A stretch of 64,000 nt of DNA. Source: a bacterium (GTDB taxonomy: Bacteria > CAIWAD01). The notes beneath the pieces were generated by a model. It made no database searches. It was not told where the DNA came from and saw only the letters and a program-made list of their open reading frames with translations. The position numbers and the translations under genes are program-made. Shown here piece after piece: positions 17,575-25,234 of the stretch. The first letter of the stretch is position 1, and the number at the start of each line of letters is the position of its first letter. The stretch lies in assembly GCA_030429345.1 (NCBI GenBank), contig JAUIFJ010000010.1, positions 73,512 through 137,511 on the forward strand, given 5' to 3'.

Positions 17575-19710
17575 CTAGTGCTCCTGGTCTTGGGATTTCA
17601 GATCGTCGTACAAACGGTCGATGTCCAGGATCAGGGCCACGGTTCCGTCGCCCATCAGCGCACCGCCGGAGATCATCTCGGATGCCATCGGCAGGCCGTC
17701 GATGCGGCGGTGGACCACCTGCTGCACTCCGAGCACATCGTCTACACAAAGGGCGAAGACCTCGCCGCGGCTCTCCACGGTGACCAGGGTCTCTTCCTCG
17801 ACCCACTCGCGGCTCGTGCGACGCGTGCAGAGGATTTCCTGCATGCGGGCCATGGGCAGGATGCGTCCGTGCCGCTTCACGCAGTTCTTGAGCCCGCCGA
17901 CGGAGTGGACCTCCTCGCGGCGCAGGCCGGAGGTCTCGGCCACCCGCTCCATGGGAAGGACGTAGCTCTGTCCGTTGACGCGGATCATGTAGCCGTTCAT
18001 GATCTGTGTTGTCACACTCTGCGGCAGGTGGATCACGAAACGGCTGCCTTCGCCGGCTTTCGTCTCGATGGAGATCGAGCCGCCGGCCTCGATGATCTGC
18101 CGCTTGACCACGTCCATGCCCACGCCGCGGCCGGAGACATCCGTCACCTCCCTGGCCGTGGACACGCCGGAGCTGAAGATCAGGTCGACCAGGTCCTTCT
18201 CGGTCAGCGGCTGGTCGGGACGGATCAGGCCCATGGACTCGGCCTTTCCGCGGATCGCGTCAAGGTCGAGGCCGGCGCCGTCGTCGCTGACGCTGAGCTC
18301 CACGTGGGTGTCGGTCAGGCTGGCCGACACGGTGACCGTGCCGCTTCTGGGCTTGCCTTTTTCTTCGCGCTGCTCGGGAGTCTCGATGCCGTGATCCGCC
18401 GCGTTGCGCACCATGTGAGTCAGGGGCGCGTCGAGCAGGTCGATCAGGCTCTTGTCGACCTCGATGCCTTCGCCCGTGATCTCGACGGCGATCTCCTTGC
18501 CCTTCGCCTGGGCAATGTCGCGGATCATGCGCGGGATCTTCTGCAGCAGGGAGCGCACACTGACCTTGCGGATCGACATGATGCTGCGCTGCAGGTCGCT
18601 GGACAGGCTGTCGAAGGTTTCGTTGGCCCGCCGGAACTCGGCGATCGCCCGGCTCTCCAGGTTCGAGCGCGCCATGCGCTTTTCCAGATGCTCGAACATG
18701 TCCCCGACCACGAGCAGCTCGCCCACGTAGGCCAGGAAGGTGTCGATGTGCGCCTCGTTGACGCGCATGGTCTTGGTATCGTTCGAGTTGCCGGCGGCGC
18801 GCGCGGGAGCGGCTTTCGGCTCGCTCCTGGGCGCGGCCCCGCCGTTCTCGTCGGCAGCCTGCGGCTCCTGGGCCTGCGCCTCCCTGGGCGGTGAAAAGGC
18901 GCCGGCCGCGACAGGCGGGCCCAGCTTTTCGCGCAGCAGGTCGCGCAGCAGCGGGTCGAAGCCCATGGCGCCCATGATCGTGTCGTAGTTGTCCAGGCAG
19001 TCGCTGATCACCGCCCGGGCCTCGTCGTTCTGCGCCGTATCACGAAGCGCGGAGATCGAGCCGCGGAGCTCCACCAGCTCCAGCTCTTCCAGGTTCTCGC
19101 TCTCGCTCCGACCCAGCAGGGTGGTGATCCGGCGGTAGGGAGCGGGGACCTCGTCGTTGGAGGCTTCGTCGCCCAGCAGCTCGTGGATCGACTGGATCAC
19201 CTCCCCCAGGCTCGCGGACAGGTCCGTGTTGCCTTCGCCGTGGCTCTGGAGAATGCCCTGCAGCATGCCGAGCACGCCGTCGAGCTCGATCTCGCCCCCG
19301 CCGCGCCGGTCGGCAAGACCGGATATGCGCGTGCGCAGCTCGGCGATCGCGTGCTCGTCGGTGACCTCGCCTTCGCCGTTGCGCACGCGCTCGAGCATGC
19401 TCTTCAGCTCGTCGAGCCCCTCGAGCAGGGTGCTGATCACGGCGCGTCCGGCGCGCATGCGGTCCTTGCGCACGTGATCCAGGATCGTCTCCATCTCGTG
19501 CGCCAGCGACTTGATCTGCTGGAAGCCGAAAAAGGCCGAGTTGCCCTTGATCGAATGGACAGGGCGGAAGATGGCGTTGACCAGGTCCGTGTCGTCGGGC
19601 CGCTCCTCCAGGTCGACGAAGAGCGAATCGAGGGAGGCCAGCAGGTCGGTGGATTCGTCGATGAATTCGACCAGCAGGTCCTGGTCTACGGAAAGGGTGG
19701 GATCGGACAT
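17575..19710 (-). CDS. cheA: Second CheA-type histidine kinase
   Basis: A 711-residue chemotaxis-family kinase. The N-terminal HPt has His52 (RPVHSIKGNSAFFGF). A second helical region with no obvious phosphorylatable His follows (120-265), then a low-complexity Ala/Pro/Glu linker. Dimerisation and kinase domains come next ([31 protein letters not shown]), then a CheW-like domain (from about 565). It lacks the MshEN-like repeats of the first CheA and has one HPt instead of two. It is immediately followed by CheD-REC and preceded by a receiver and a REC-kinase, so it probably forms a separate pathway or cross-talks with the main one. Confidence 0.92.
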   Translation of the reverse strand: MSDPTLSVDQDLLVEFIDESTDLLASLDSLFVDLEERPDDTDLVNAIFRPVHSIKGNSAFFGFQQIKSLAHEMETILDHVRKDRMRAGRAVISTLLEGLDELKSMLERVRNGEGEVTDEHAIAELRTRISGLADRRGGGEIELDGVLGMLQGILQSHGEGNTDLSASLGEVIQSIHELLGDEASNDEVPAPYRRITTLLGRSESENLEELELVELRGSISALRDTAQNDEARAVISDCLDNYDTIMGAMGFDPLLRDLLREKLGPPVAAGAFSPPREAQAQEPQAADENGGAAPRSEPKAAPARAAGNSNDTKTMRVNEAHIDTFLAYVGELLVVGDMFEHLEKRMARSNLESRAIAEFRRANETFDSLSSDLQRSIMSIRKVSVRSLLQKIPRMIRDIAQAKGKEIAVEITGEGIEVDKSLIDLLDAPLTHMVRNAADHGIETPEQREEKGKPRSGTVTVSASLTDTHVELSVSDDGAGLDLDAIRGKAESMGLIRPDQPLTEKDLVDLIFSSGVSTAREVTDVSGRGVGMDVVKRQIIEAGGSISIETKAGEGSRFVIHLPQSVTTQIMNGYMIRVNGQSYVLPMERVAETSGLRREEVHSVGGLKNCVKRHGRILPMARMQEILCTRRTSREWVEEETLVTVESRGEVFALCVDDVLGVQQVVHRRIDGLPMASEMISGGALMGDGTVALILDIDRLYDDLKSQDQEH

Positions 19711-19721
19711 TGTCGTCGTCC

Positions 19722-20141
19722 TCAGCTGACAGGTTTCATGGCGCGCAGTTCATTGAGCAGGTTCAGCCAGTGCTGAATGCGCTCGACAGCGCGCTGGACC
19801 GCCTGCTCGAGCTGGCTCAGGTCCTCCAGGGGCTTGAAGACCATCGTGTCCGCTCCCAGGCGCATGGCGGCCATGGCGTTGACCAGTGTCACATAGCCCG
19901 TAATCATGATCGTGTGGATGCCAGGGTACTCCTCGCGCACCACGCCGATCAGCTCGATGCCGTTCATTTCCGGCATCATGATGTCGCTGATCACGATGTC
20001 CGTTTTCGTCTCGGCCAGCTTCTCCAGGGCCTCGCGCCCGTTGCAGGCCGTGTCCGTGGAATAGCCCAGGAAGCGGAAGTGCCTCGAGAGCATCTCGCGG
20101 ATCTCGACCTCGTCGTCTACGATCAGGATGTGTACGTTCAT
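19722..20141 (-). CDS. Single-domain response regulator
   Basis: A 139-residue receiver with VDDE near the start, phosphoacceptor Asp53 (IVISDIMMPEMNG), a TGY switch region and the Lys in VFKPLED. A C-terminal helix extends it by about 20 residues, with no DNA-binding domain. The pattern resembles receivers that pair with NtrC-type or hybrid kinases. The ATG overlaps the stop of the REC-kinase gene (ATGA), suggesting that this pair is coupled. A longer in-frame extension upstream has the codon pattern of the other strand and is rejected. Confidence 0.88.
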   Translation of the reverse strand: MNVHILIVDDEVEIREMLSRHFRFLGYSTDTACNGREALEKLAETKTDIVISDIMMPEMNGIELIGVVREEYPGIHTIMITGYVTLVNAMAAMRLGADTMVFKPLEDLSQLEQAVQRAVERIQHWLNLLNELRAMKPVS

Positions 20142-21385
20142 TGCACGACCACGCTTTCCATGGCCGGAAGCGTGATGCAGAATCTCGCACCGCCTTCCGG
20201 CCGGTTGTCGACTTTCACTTGCCCTTTGTGCCGCTCGATAATGCCCAGGGAGATGGCGAGTCCCAGGCCGGTTCCCTTGCCCACGCCCTTGGTCGTGAAG
20301 AAGGGATCCCAGATCCGCTCCAGCAGGTCCTTGGGAATCCCGCTGCCGTTGTCCTGCACCGTGATCCCGATCCGGCCGTCTTCGTGAGACGTCCACAGTT
20401 CCAGCGTACCGCCCCCCTGGCGCTCCATGGCGTCAGCGGCGTTGACCAGCAGGTTGATGAAGACCTGCTCCAGTTCCTGCGGATTGCCCTGCAGCCGCGG
20501 CAGGTCTTCCGCGAAGCGCTTCTCGACGGTCACGTGCTGCTTGAGCCTGTTCGTCGACAACAGGAGCGCGTTCTCGATGACCTCGTGCAGGTCGACGGAC
20601 TCGAACTCCTCGCCCGTCCGCGAGCTGTAGCTCTTCAGGCCCTTGACGATTCTCGTGATCCGTCTCACGCCCTCGCGGATCCCGTTGAGCACCTGCGGCG
20701 TCTCTTCGCGAATGAACTCGAAGCGCCGGGCAAGCTGTTCCGGAAGGGGAAAGTCCTTCATCATCTCGTCCACGACCTGCCAGAACTGTTCCAGGGTCTG
20801 CACATTGCCGGAGATGAAGGCCGTCGGATTGTTGATCTCGTGGGCGATGCCGGCCGACATGGTGCCCAGCGTCGCCAGGCGGTCGCTGTGTACGAGCTGC
20901 CGGGCGCGCTCTTCCGCCAGCTCTTCCATTTCGCCGGCATAGCGTTTGAGGCTCTCGTTGGCCCTGGCCAGCCGTGTTTCATAGGCCAGGATGCGCAGGC
21001 CGGCCTCGACGCGGCTGCGCAGCTCGCGGGGCTGGAAGGGCTTGCCCTGGTAGTCGTTGGCGCCGGCCTCCAGGCCCTCGACAACGTCGGCGACCTCCTT
21101 GCGGCTTGTCAGCAGGATCGTGTATACGAAGCGCCCCGCCTCGCCGTCGCGCAGGCGCCGGCAGAGCTCGATGCCGTCCATTTCCGGCATCATCCAGTCG
21201 GCGATCACCAGGCGGATCTCCGGCCTTTCCAGCAGCAGCTCCATCGCCTGTCGGCCGTTCTCGGCCGTTGTCACACGGAATCCCCAGCGCGAAAGGTTGG
21301 CCCGCAGCAGCATCAGGCTGGTGCGGTCGTCATCCGTGATCAGGATCTCCGCGTCTTGCTCTTTCCGTGGCAAGGCCTCGCTCAT
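20138..21385 (-). CDS. Receiver-histidine kinase hybrid
   Basis: A 415-residue cytoplasmic protein. Residues 10-130 are a receiver with Asp63 (LVIADWMMPEMDG). About 135-170 is a coiled coil. His182 (GIAHEINNPTAFISGN) is the phosphorylated His of a HisKA domain. The ATPase domain has an N-box (INLLVNAADAM), DNGSGIP and GKGTGLGLAIS. There is no sensor or membrane segment, so the receiver is the input. Both ends overlap neighbouring receivers by ATGA, giving a receiver, REC-kinase, receiver relay. The start at 21385 is supported by that overlap. Confidence 0.9.
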   Translation of the reverse strand: MSEALPRKEQDAEILITDDDRTSLMLLRANLSRWGFRVTTAENGRQAMELLLERPEIRLVIADWMMPEMDGIELCRRLRDGEAGRFVYTILLTSRKEVADVVEGLEAGANDYQGKPFQPRELRSRVEAGLRILAYETRLARANESLKRYAGEMEELAEERARQLVHSDRLATLGTMSAGIAHEINNPTAFISGNVQTLEQFWQVVDEMMKDFPLPEQLARRFEFIREETPQVLNGIREGVRRITRIVKGLKSYSSRTGEEFESVDLHEVIENALLLSTNRLKQHVTVEKRFAEDLPRLQGNPQELEQVFINLLVNAADAMERQGGGTLELWTSHEDGRIGITVQDNGSGIPKDLLERIWDPFFTTKGVGKGTGLGLAISLGIIERHKGQVKVDNRPEGGARFCITLPAMESVVVQ

Positions 21386-21795
21386 GCCCGCTGATTCTCC
21401 CTGGCATGCAGCCCCATGCCGGCAAGAGCCTTGTGCAGGCGTTCCGGCGTCACGGGCTTGACCAGGTAGCCGTCGCAGTCCGCGCGAAAGGCCTGCTTCA
21501 TGTTCTGCGAATCGTCGTGCACCGTGACCATCAGCAGGCGGGCGCGCTCCTTCGGCGCCAGGCGGTGCTTGTCCTCCAGGCAGCGGATGCGCAGCAGGGC
21601 GTCCTGGCCGCTCAGGCGCGGCATGCCGATGTCGAGGCAGATCAGGCCATAGGGCTGTCCCTCGTCCAGCGATGCCTCGACGGCCTCGACGGCCTCCTCG
21701 CCGTCCAGGGCCACTTCGCAGTCTCCCCAGGGCGCCAGAAGCTTGAGCATCAGACTGCGCGAGATGAAATCGTCCTCGCAAACCAGGATTCTCAT
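21382..21795 (-). CDS. Single-domain response regulator
   Basis: A 137-residue receiver with EDD at 7-9, Asp55 (LICLDIGMP) and YLVKPV. It is paralogous to the receiver at 5706-6116. It is the first gene of the minus-strand operon, and the ATG has a strong GGAGG site 7 bases upstream. Its stop overlaps the REC-kinase start. It may feed the receiver input of that kinase or the motor. Confidence 0.88.
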   Translation of the reverse strand: MRILVCEDDFISRSLMLKLLAPWGDCEVALDGEEAVEAVEASLDEGQPYGLICLDIGMPRLSGQDALLRIRCLEDKHRLAPKERARLLMVTVHDDSQNMKQAFRADCDGYLVKPVTPERLHKALAGMGLHARENQRA

Positions 21796-21901
21796 GGGAT
21801 TGCCTCCAGCTTGCCATTTACGGACCTTGATCCGGTGTCGCTTTCGCAAGCAGTTCTCGGCACCGGCTGGAAGCGGCTTACAGCTTTTGCTCCCCGTGAG
21901 C

Positions 21902-21929
21902 TTATCGTCGATGCAGGCTCCCATCTGGA
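21902..21929 (-). promoter_or_regulatory. Candidate FliA-like promoter of the receiver/CheA2/CheD operon
   Basis: Minus strand: TCCAGATG, 12 bases, GACGATAA (7 of 8 to the sigma-28 -10). It lies about 110 bases upstream of the ATG at 21795. The spacer equals that of the three other candidates. The match is weaker than that at 6215-6242. Confidence 0.33.
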
Positions 21930-21992
21930 CTCCCTGCAATGGAAAAAGGAGTGCCTTCGGTAGCCGGCGGACGGCGTCAACAGGAGAGATAA

Positions 21993-22403
21993 ATGGCCCT
22001 TTGCAGCTTGCATCATGTGGAACGCTACGTGGCGGATCTGAAGGCCTGCCGCCCCTTCTGGCAGGACCTGTTCCGGGAGCTGGGCTGGGAAGCCTGGCAG
22101 GACTGGGAGGGCGGATTCAGCTTCCGCAACCCCGCCGGAGGAGCCTACATCACCCTGGTCCAGGTGGAGCCGGCCTTTCTCGACATTCCCTATCACCGCT
22201 GTCGCGCGGGCTTGAATCACCTGGCCTTCGCCGCCGCGGACCGCGGGGAAGTCGATCGATTGCGCGACTGGGCGCTCCGCAAGGGGGCGCGCCTGCTCTA
22301 CGAGGATCGCTGGCCCCACGCCGGCGGACCGGAGTGCTACAGCCTCTTCTTCGAGGATCCGGAAGGAATGAAAGTCGAAGTGATCGCCGAGGAAAGGCCA
22401 TGA
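21993..22403 (+). CDS. VOC (glyoxalase/bleomycin resistance) family protein
   Basis: A 136-residue single VOC domain with two beta-alpha-beta-beta-beta halves. Candidate metal ligands are His8 (SLHHVERYV), the His of GLNHLAF and the Glu of VEVIAEE. The GPECYSLFFEDPEGMKVEV end is typical. Members act as metal-dependent lyases, isomerases or dioxygenases; the substrate cannot be deduced here. A CAGGAGAG site precedes the ATG. It is the first of three overlapping genes (VOC, lipoprotein, inositol phosphatase). Confidence 0.85.
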   Translation: MALCSLHHVERYVADLKACRPFWQDLFRELGWEAWQDWEGGFSFRNPAGGAYITLVQVEPAFLDIPYHRCRAGLNHLAFAAADRGEVDRLRDWALRKGARLLYEDRWPHAGGPECYSLFFEDPEGMKVEVIAEERP

Positions 22404-22984
22404 AGTCCCCTTCCCTGGCGGCCTTGGCGGCGCTGGTCCTTGTGGTGTTGTCCTGCAGCCGGCCGCCCGAGCATTCCATGGCCTTCTTCCCGGACAGCAG
22501 CGGCATGGTGCGGGTGGTCGAGGTTCGCCAGATGGGCAAGGTGGCCGGCCGCTATGAGCTGCTGACCCGCATAGCCGAGCGGCGAGCGGAAAGGCTGGGA
22601 CTGCAGATGGGCGATCCCCGACACGCCGGCATCCTGGGCGACTGGCAACTGCTCGCTGACGACAAGGGGCTGCAGATCAACATGCCGGCGCGCAACTGGG
22701 GCATGGACATTCTGCCCTGGCCGCTGCCTGAAGCGGAGGCCTTGCCCCTGGAACCGCACCCGGGCCTGGAACTGGTCGGCCTGGACTGGGAAAGAGTCCG
22801 GCTGCACAGCGGGGCGAAGGCGCGGGCCTTGCGCATCGACTACATTCTGCGACCGGAACTGCTGGCGCAGCTGGAACTGATCCTGGAAGGCCCCGGGCTG
22901 CCGGCCAGTCTGTGGCTGGTGCCGGACTACGGGTTCCATTCCTTCAGGATCGACCAGGGCTATTCGGAGAAACGCGTGCAATGA
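22400..22984 (+). CDS. Predicted lipoprotein of unknown function
   Basis: A 194-residue protein with a lipoprotein signal peptide: MKS, a hydrophobic stretch to residue 17, and the lipobox LVVLSC with Cys19. The mature part begins with a serine/proline segment (SRPPEHSMAFFPDSSGMVRVVEV) and has no domain that I recognise. Its end contains PDYGFHSFRIDQGYSEKR. The ATG overlaps the VOC stop and its stop overlaps the next start, so it is coupled to both neighbours. Probably anchored in the cell envelope. Confidence 0.8.
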   Translation: MKSPSLAALAALVLVVLSCSRPPEHSMAFFPDSSGMVRVVEVRQMGKVAGRYELLTRIAERRAERLGLQMGDPRHAGILGDWQLLADDKGLQINMPARNWGMDILPWPLPEAEALPLEPHPGLELVGLDWERVRLHSGAKARALRIDYILRPELLAQLELILEGPGLPASLWLVPDYGFHSFRIDQGYSEKRVQ

Positions 22985-23835
22985 AGACGACCAGCGATCT
23001 GCAAGGGCTGCAGGACGCGGCCTCCGCCGCCGCCGAACGGGCGGCGGCCTTCATTCGACAGGCCTTTCGCTCACGCGGCGGCCTGCAGGTGCGCTCCAAA
23101 GGGCATCTGGACTTCGTCACGGAGGTCGACGAGAGCTGCGAAGCCATGCTGCGGAAGGACCTTCGAAAGGCCGCGCCGGGCATCGGGCTGATCGGGGAAG
23201 AAGGCAGCCGCCTGGCGGGGGAGGACGATCGCTGCTGGCTGATCGACCCCCTGGACGGCACAAGCAATTTCGTGCACGGCTATCCCGCCTTCGCGGTCTC
23301 CATCGGGCTGGTCGAACTCGACCCCGCGGATTCGCCGGAGGGGCCGGGGCGCTTTCCGGAACTGGCGCGGGCCCGGCCGCTGCTGGGGGTCATCGACGAG
23401 GTCTGCCTGCAGCGGCAATTCCTGGCTCACGCCGGCGGCGGGGCCTGGCTGGTCGAGCAGGGAGAACGGCGCCGGCTGCGGGCCAGCTCCTGCAGCCGTG
23501 TGGAAGAGGCCTTCCTGGCCTCCGGCTTTCCGGTGCGCCAGCGGGACCTGTCCCGCCTCTACAGCCACCTCTTCGCCCGTGTGCTCCCCCGCTGCGGAGG
23601 CCTGCGCCGGGGCGGCAGCGCCGCGCTGGACCTGGCCTACACTGCCGCGGGCATTTTCGACGGCTTTTTCGAGATCCATCTCTCGCCCTGGGACATCGGC
23701 GCGGGGCTGTGCCTGGTGGAGGAGGCCGGCGGTCGCTGCCTCGGGCTGGATGGAAAGACGCCTCTCGCCAGCGGAGATCTTCTGGCAGGATCCGGCCCTC
23801 TCTGTGAGCGGCTGGCGGAGATCCTGGCGCTCTAA
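22981..23835 (+). CDS. Inositol monophosphatase family protein
   Basis: Mg2+-dependent phosphatase of the SuhB/CysQ superfamily, 284 residues. Metal and substrate motifs are present in order: DFVTEVDE, IGEEG (metal-binding Glu pair), WLIDPLDGTSNFVHG and SPWDIGAGLCLVEEAGG. An insert of about 15 residues (PADSPEGPGRF) is unusual. Substrates in the family include inositol-1-phosphate, 3'-phosphoadenosine phosphate and fructose-1,6-bisphosphate; the sequence does not decide between them. It starts with an ATGA overlap on the lipoprotein gene. Confidence 0.9.
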   Translation: MKTTSDLQGLQDAASAAAERAAAFIRQAFRSRGGLQVRSKGHLDFVTEVDESCEAMLRKDLRKAAPGIGLIGEEGSRLAGEDDRCWLIDPLDGTSNFVHGYPAFAVSIGLVELDPADSPEGPGRFPELARARPLLGVIDEVCLQRQFLAHAGGGAWLVEQGERRRLRASSCSRVEEAFLASGFPVRQRDLSRLYSHLFARVLPRCGGLRRGGSAALDLAYTAAGIFDGFFEIHLSPWDIGAGLCLVEEAGGRCLGLDGKTPLASGDLLAGSGPLCERLAEILAL

Positions 23836-23850
23836 AGAGCAGCCCGGCCG

Positions 23851-23879
23851 TTGATCGATCCTAACACCCTTACTATACT
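23851..23879 (+). promoter_or_regulatory. Sigma-70-type promoter of the leader/sRNA
   Basis: TTGATC, 17 bases, TATACT: near-consensus -35 and -10 with ideal spacing. Transcription would begin near 23886, about 140 bases before the zinc-ribbon gene, and would run into the terminator at 23976-24003. Confidence 0.75.
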
Positions 23880-23909
23880 GGTAGACTTCTATTTGAAACG
23901 GGAGGACCG

Positions 23910-23972
23910 GTGAACAAAGCCGGCATTTTCGGGACACCGCGTCCCACCATCCTGATTGATGTGACTTGCTGA
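23910..23972 (+). CDS. Possible 20-codon leader peptide
   Basis: A GTG preceded by GGGAGGACC opens a reading frame for MNKAGIFGTPRPTILIDVTC, ending TGA at 23970-23972, three bases before the terminator stem. Promoter, strong ribosome site, short frame and terminator form the layout of a transcription attenuator. The peptide has no run of one amino acid, so a classical amino-acid attenuator is not indicated. The transcript may instead be a non-coding RNA. Confidence 0.4.
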   Translation: MNKAGIFGTPRPTILIDVTC

Positions 23973-23975
23973 TCC

Positions 23976-24003
23976 ATGCACCCCGCCGGGGTGCATTTTT
24001 TTT
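23976..24003 (+). terminator. Strong Rho-independent terminator inside a gene leader
   Basis: A 9-bp perfect stem ATGCACCCC / GGGGTGCAT with a GCC loop, followed by eight T. It lies 21 bases upstream of the zinc-ribbon gene start, so it either ends a ~118-base small RNA or controls read-through into that gene, rnpB and recJ. Confidence 0.88.
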
Positions 24004-24024
24004 GATCGCCATTGGAGGAGCACC

Positions 24025-24747
24025 TTGAAGACAGAGCTCAGCTTGTTGATGGAGTTGCAGTCGATTGACGACCGCTTCCGGGACCTGGAGGTATCCAAGG
24101 GTACCCTGCCCATGGAACTGAAGAAGATCCAGAAGTCCTTTGCGGATCTGAAGCAGCGTCGCAGCGGCGCGGAAACCGCGAAATCGGAATTGAGCGTCGA
24201 AGTCAGCAAGCGGGAAAAAAAGGCCGACGAATGCAAGGAGAAGATCTCCGCATTGCAGGAGCGCCTCTTCCAGACGCAGACCAATCAGGAATACGAGGCG
24301 GTCACCAAGGAAATCGACTACCAGCAGGAGCTGCTGGCCAGCAATGATACGGCCCTCAATCGGGCCATGGAAACCTTGACTGAAACCGAAGCCGAGCTGG
24401 GCACCAGCGCCGAAGAGCTCAAGGAGCTCGAAGAGAAGCTGGCCGCCATGAAGGCCCGTTCGGAAGAATTCAACCAGAAGACCGCGGCCAAGTCCTCTGA
24501 ACTGCAGGGCGAGCGCGACGGGGTTGCCGACAAGCTGCCCAAGCGCCTGCTGGCGCACTACGAGCGCATTCGCCAGGCCAAGGATGGCCGGGGCGTGGTG
24601 CAGATCGCCCGCGGTTCCAGTTGCGGTGGCTGTTTCCATCGTCTTCCTCCGCAGACCATCAACCAGATTCGCAAGATGAATGACCTCATTCTCTGCGAAA
24701 CCTGCGGCCGGGTCCTGGTCAGCGACCTGATCGTCCAGGAGGATTGA
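24025..24747 (+). CDS. CT398-like coiled-coil zinc-ribbon protein (DUF164)
   Basis: A 240-residue protein. Residues 1-175 form a long antiparallel coiled coil (repeated E/K/L/A heptads). Residues 195-235 are a C4 zinc ribbon, CGGCF...CETCG, with the family segment HRLPPQTINQIR. The family (Chlamydia CT398) binds RpoN or secretion proteins in some species, but no general function is known. The ATG has a GGAGGAG site. It directly precedes rnpB, separated by a small AGGGGTTC/GGAACCCT hairpin. Confidence 0.87.
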   Translation: MKTELSLLMELQSIDDRFRDLEVSKGTLPMELKKIQKSFADLKQRRSGAETAKSELSVEVSKREKKADECKEKISALQERLFQTQTNQEYEAVTKEIDYQQELLASNDTALNRAMETLTETEAELGTSAEELKELEEKLAAMKARSEEFNQKTAAKSSELQGERDGVADKLPKRLLAHYERIRQAKDGRGVVQIARGSSCGGCFHRLPPQTINQIRKMNDLILCETCGRVLVSDLIVQED

Positions 24748-24779
24748 GGGGTTCTTTCGGGAACCCTGGAGTACAAAGA

Positions 24780-25152
24780 GAAGTCGATCCGGTGGCCGCG
24801 TCGCGCCAACTCGCTTGGTGCGCTGAGGAAAGTCCGGACTTCACAGGGCAGGATGCCTTCGGGGCGCCGCAAGGCGACGGAAAGTGCCACAGAAAACAAA
24901 CCGCCAAGGCGCGCGCTCGCGCGCGTCCGGTAAGGGTGAAAAGGTGCGGCCTGCGAGCAAGCGGGCTTAATGTAAGAGCGCACCGCGCGGCGGGAAACCG
25001 TCGTGGCAGGGTAAACCCCATCTGAAGCAAGACCAAGCAGAGGCGAGGGCGGCCCGTCCTTCCGGCTTTGGCCGGAACGCCTCGGGTAGGTCGCAAAGAT
25101 CAATGGCCACCCTTCCTTCGGGAAGACAGAATCCGGCTTATGGATCGGCTTC
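24780..25152 (+). ncRNA. rnpB: RNase P RNA (bacterial type A)
   Basis: Catalytic RNA of RNase P, which matures tRNA 5' ends. The ends pair as P1: GAAGTCGATCC at 24780 with GGATCGGCTTC ending at 25152. Universally conserved blocks are visible in order: GAGGAAAGTCCGGAC (24825), ACAGGGCAGG, AGGGTGAAAAGGTGCGG, GTAAACCCCATCTG, AGCAAGACCAA, GGGTAGGTCGC and GACAGAATCCGGCTTATGG. Length is about 373 bases, normal for type A. A GCGCCCG/CGGGCGC hairpin at 25171-25187 lies just downstream. Exact ends are estimated from P1. Confidence 0.95.
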
Positions 25153-25234
25153 ATTTTCGGAGAAGGACGTGCGCCCGGTTCGGGCGCCCCTTCCCGCAAC
25201 CATGGTGAGAATGTGAAGAATAGATGGAGCAACA

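Noticed and set aside
21982-21992. Reading the VOC gene as part of a longer upstream fusion
   Set aside because: The frame upstream has no family resemblance, and CAGGAGAG directly before the ATG at 21993 gives a normal start.
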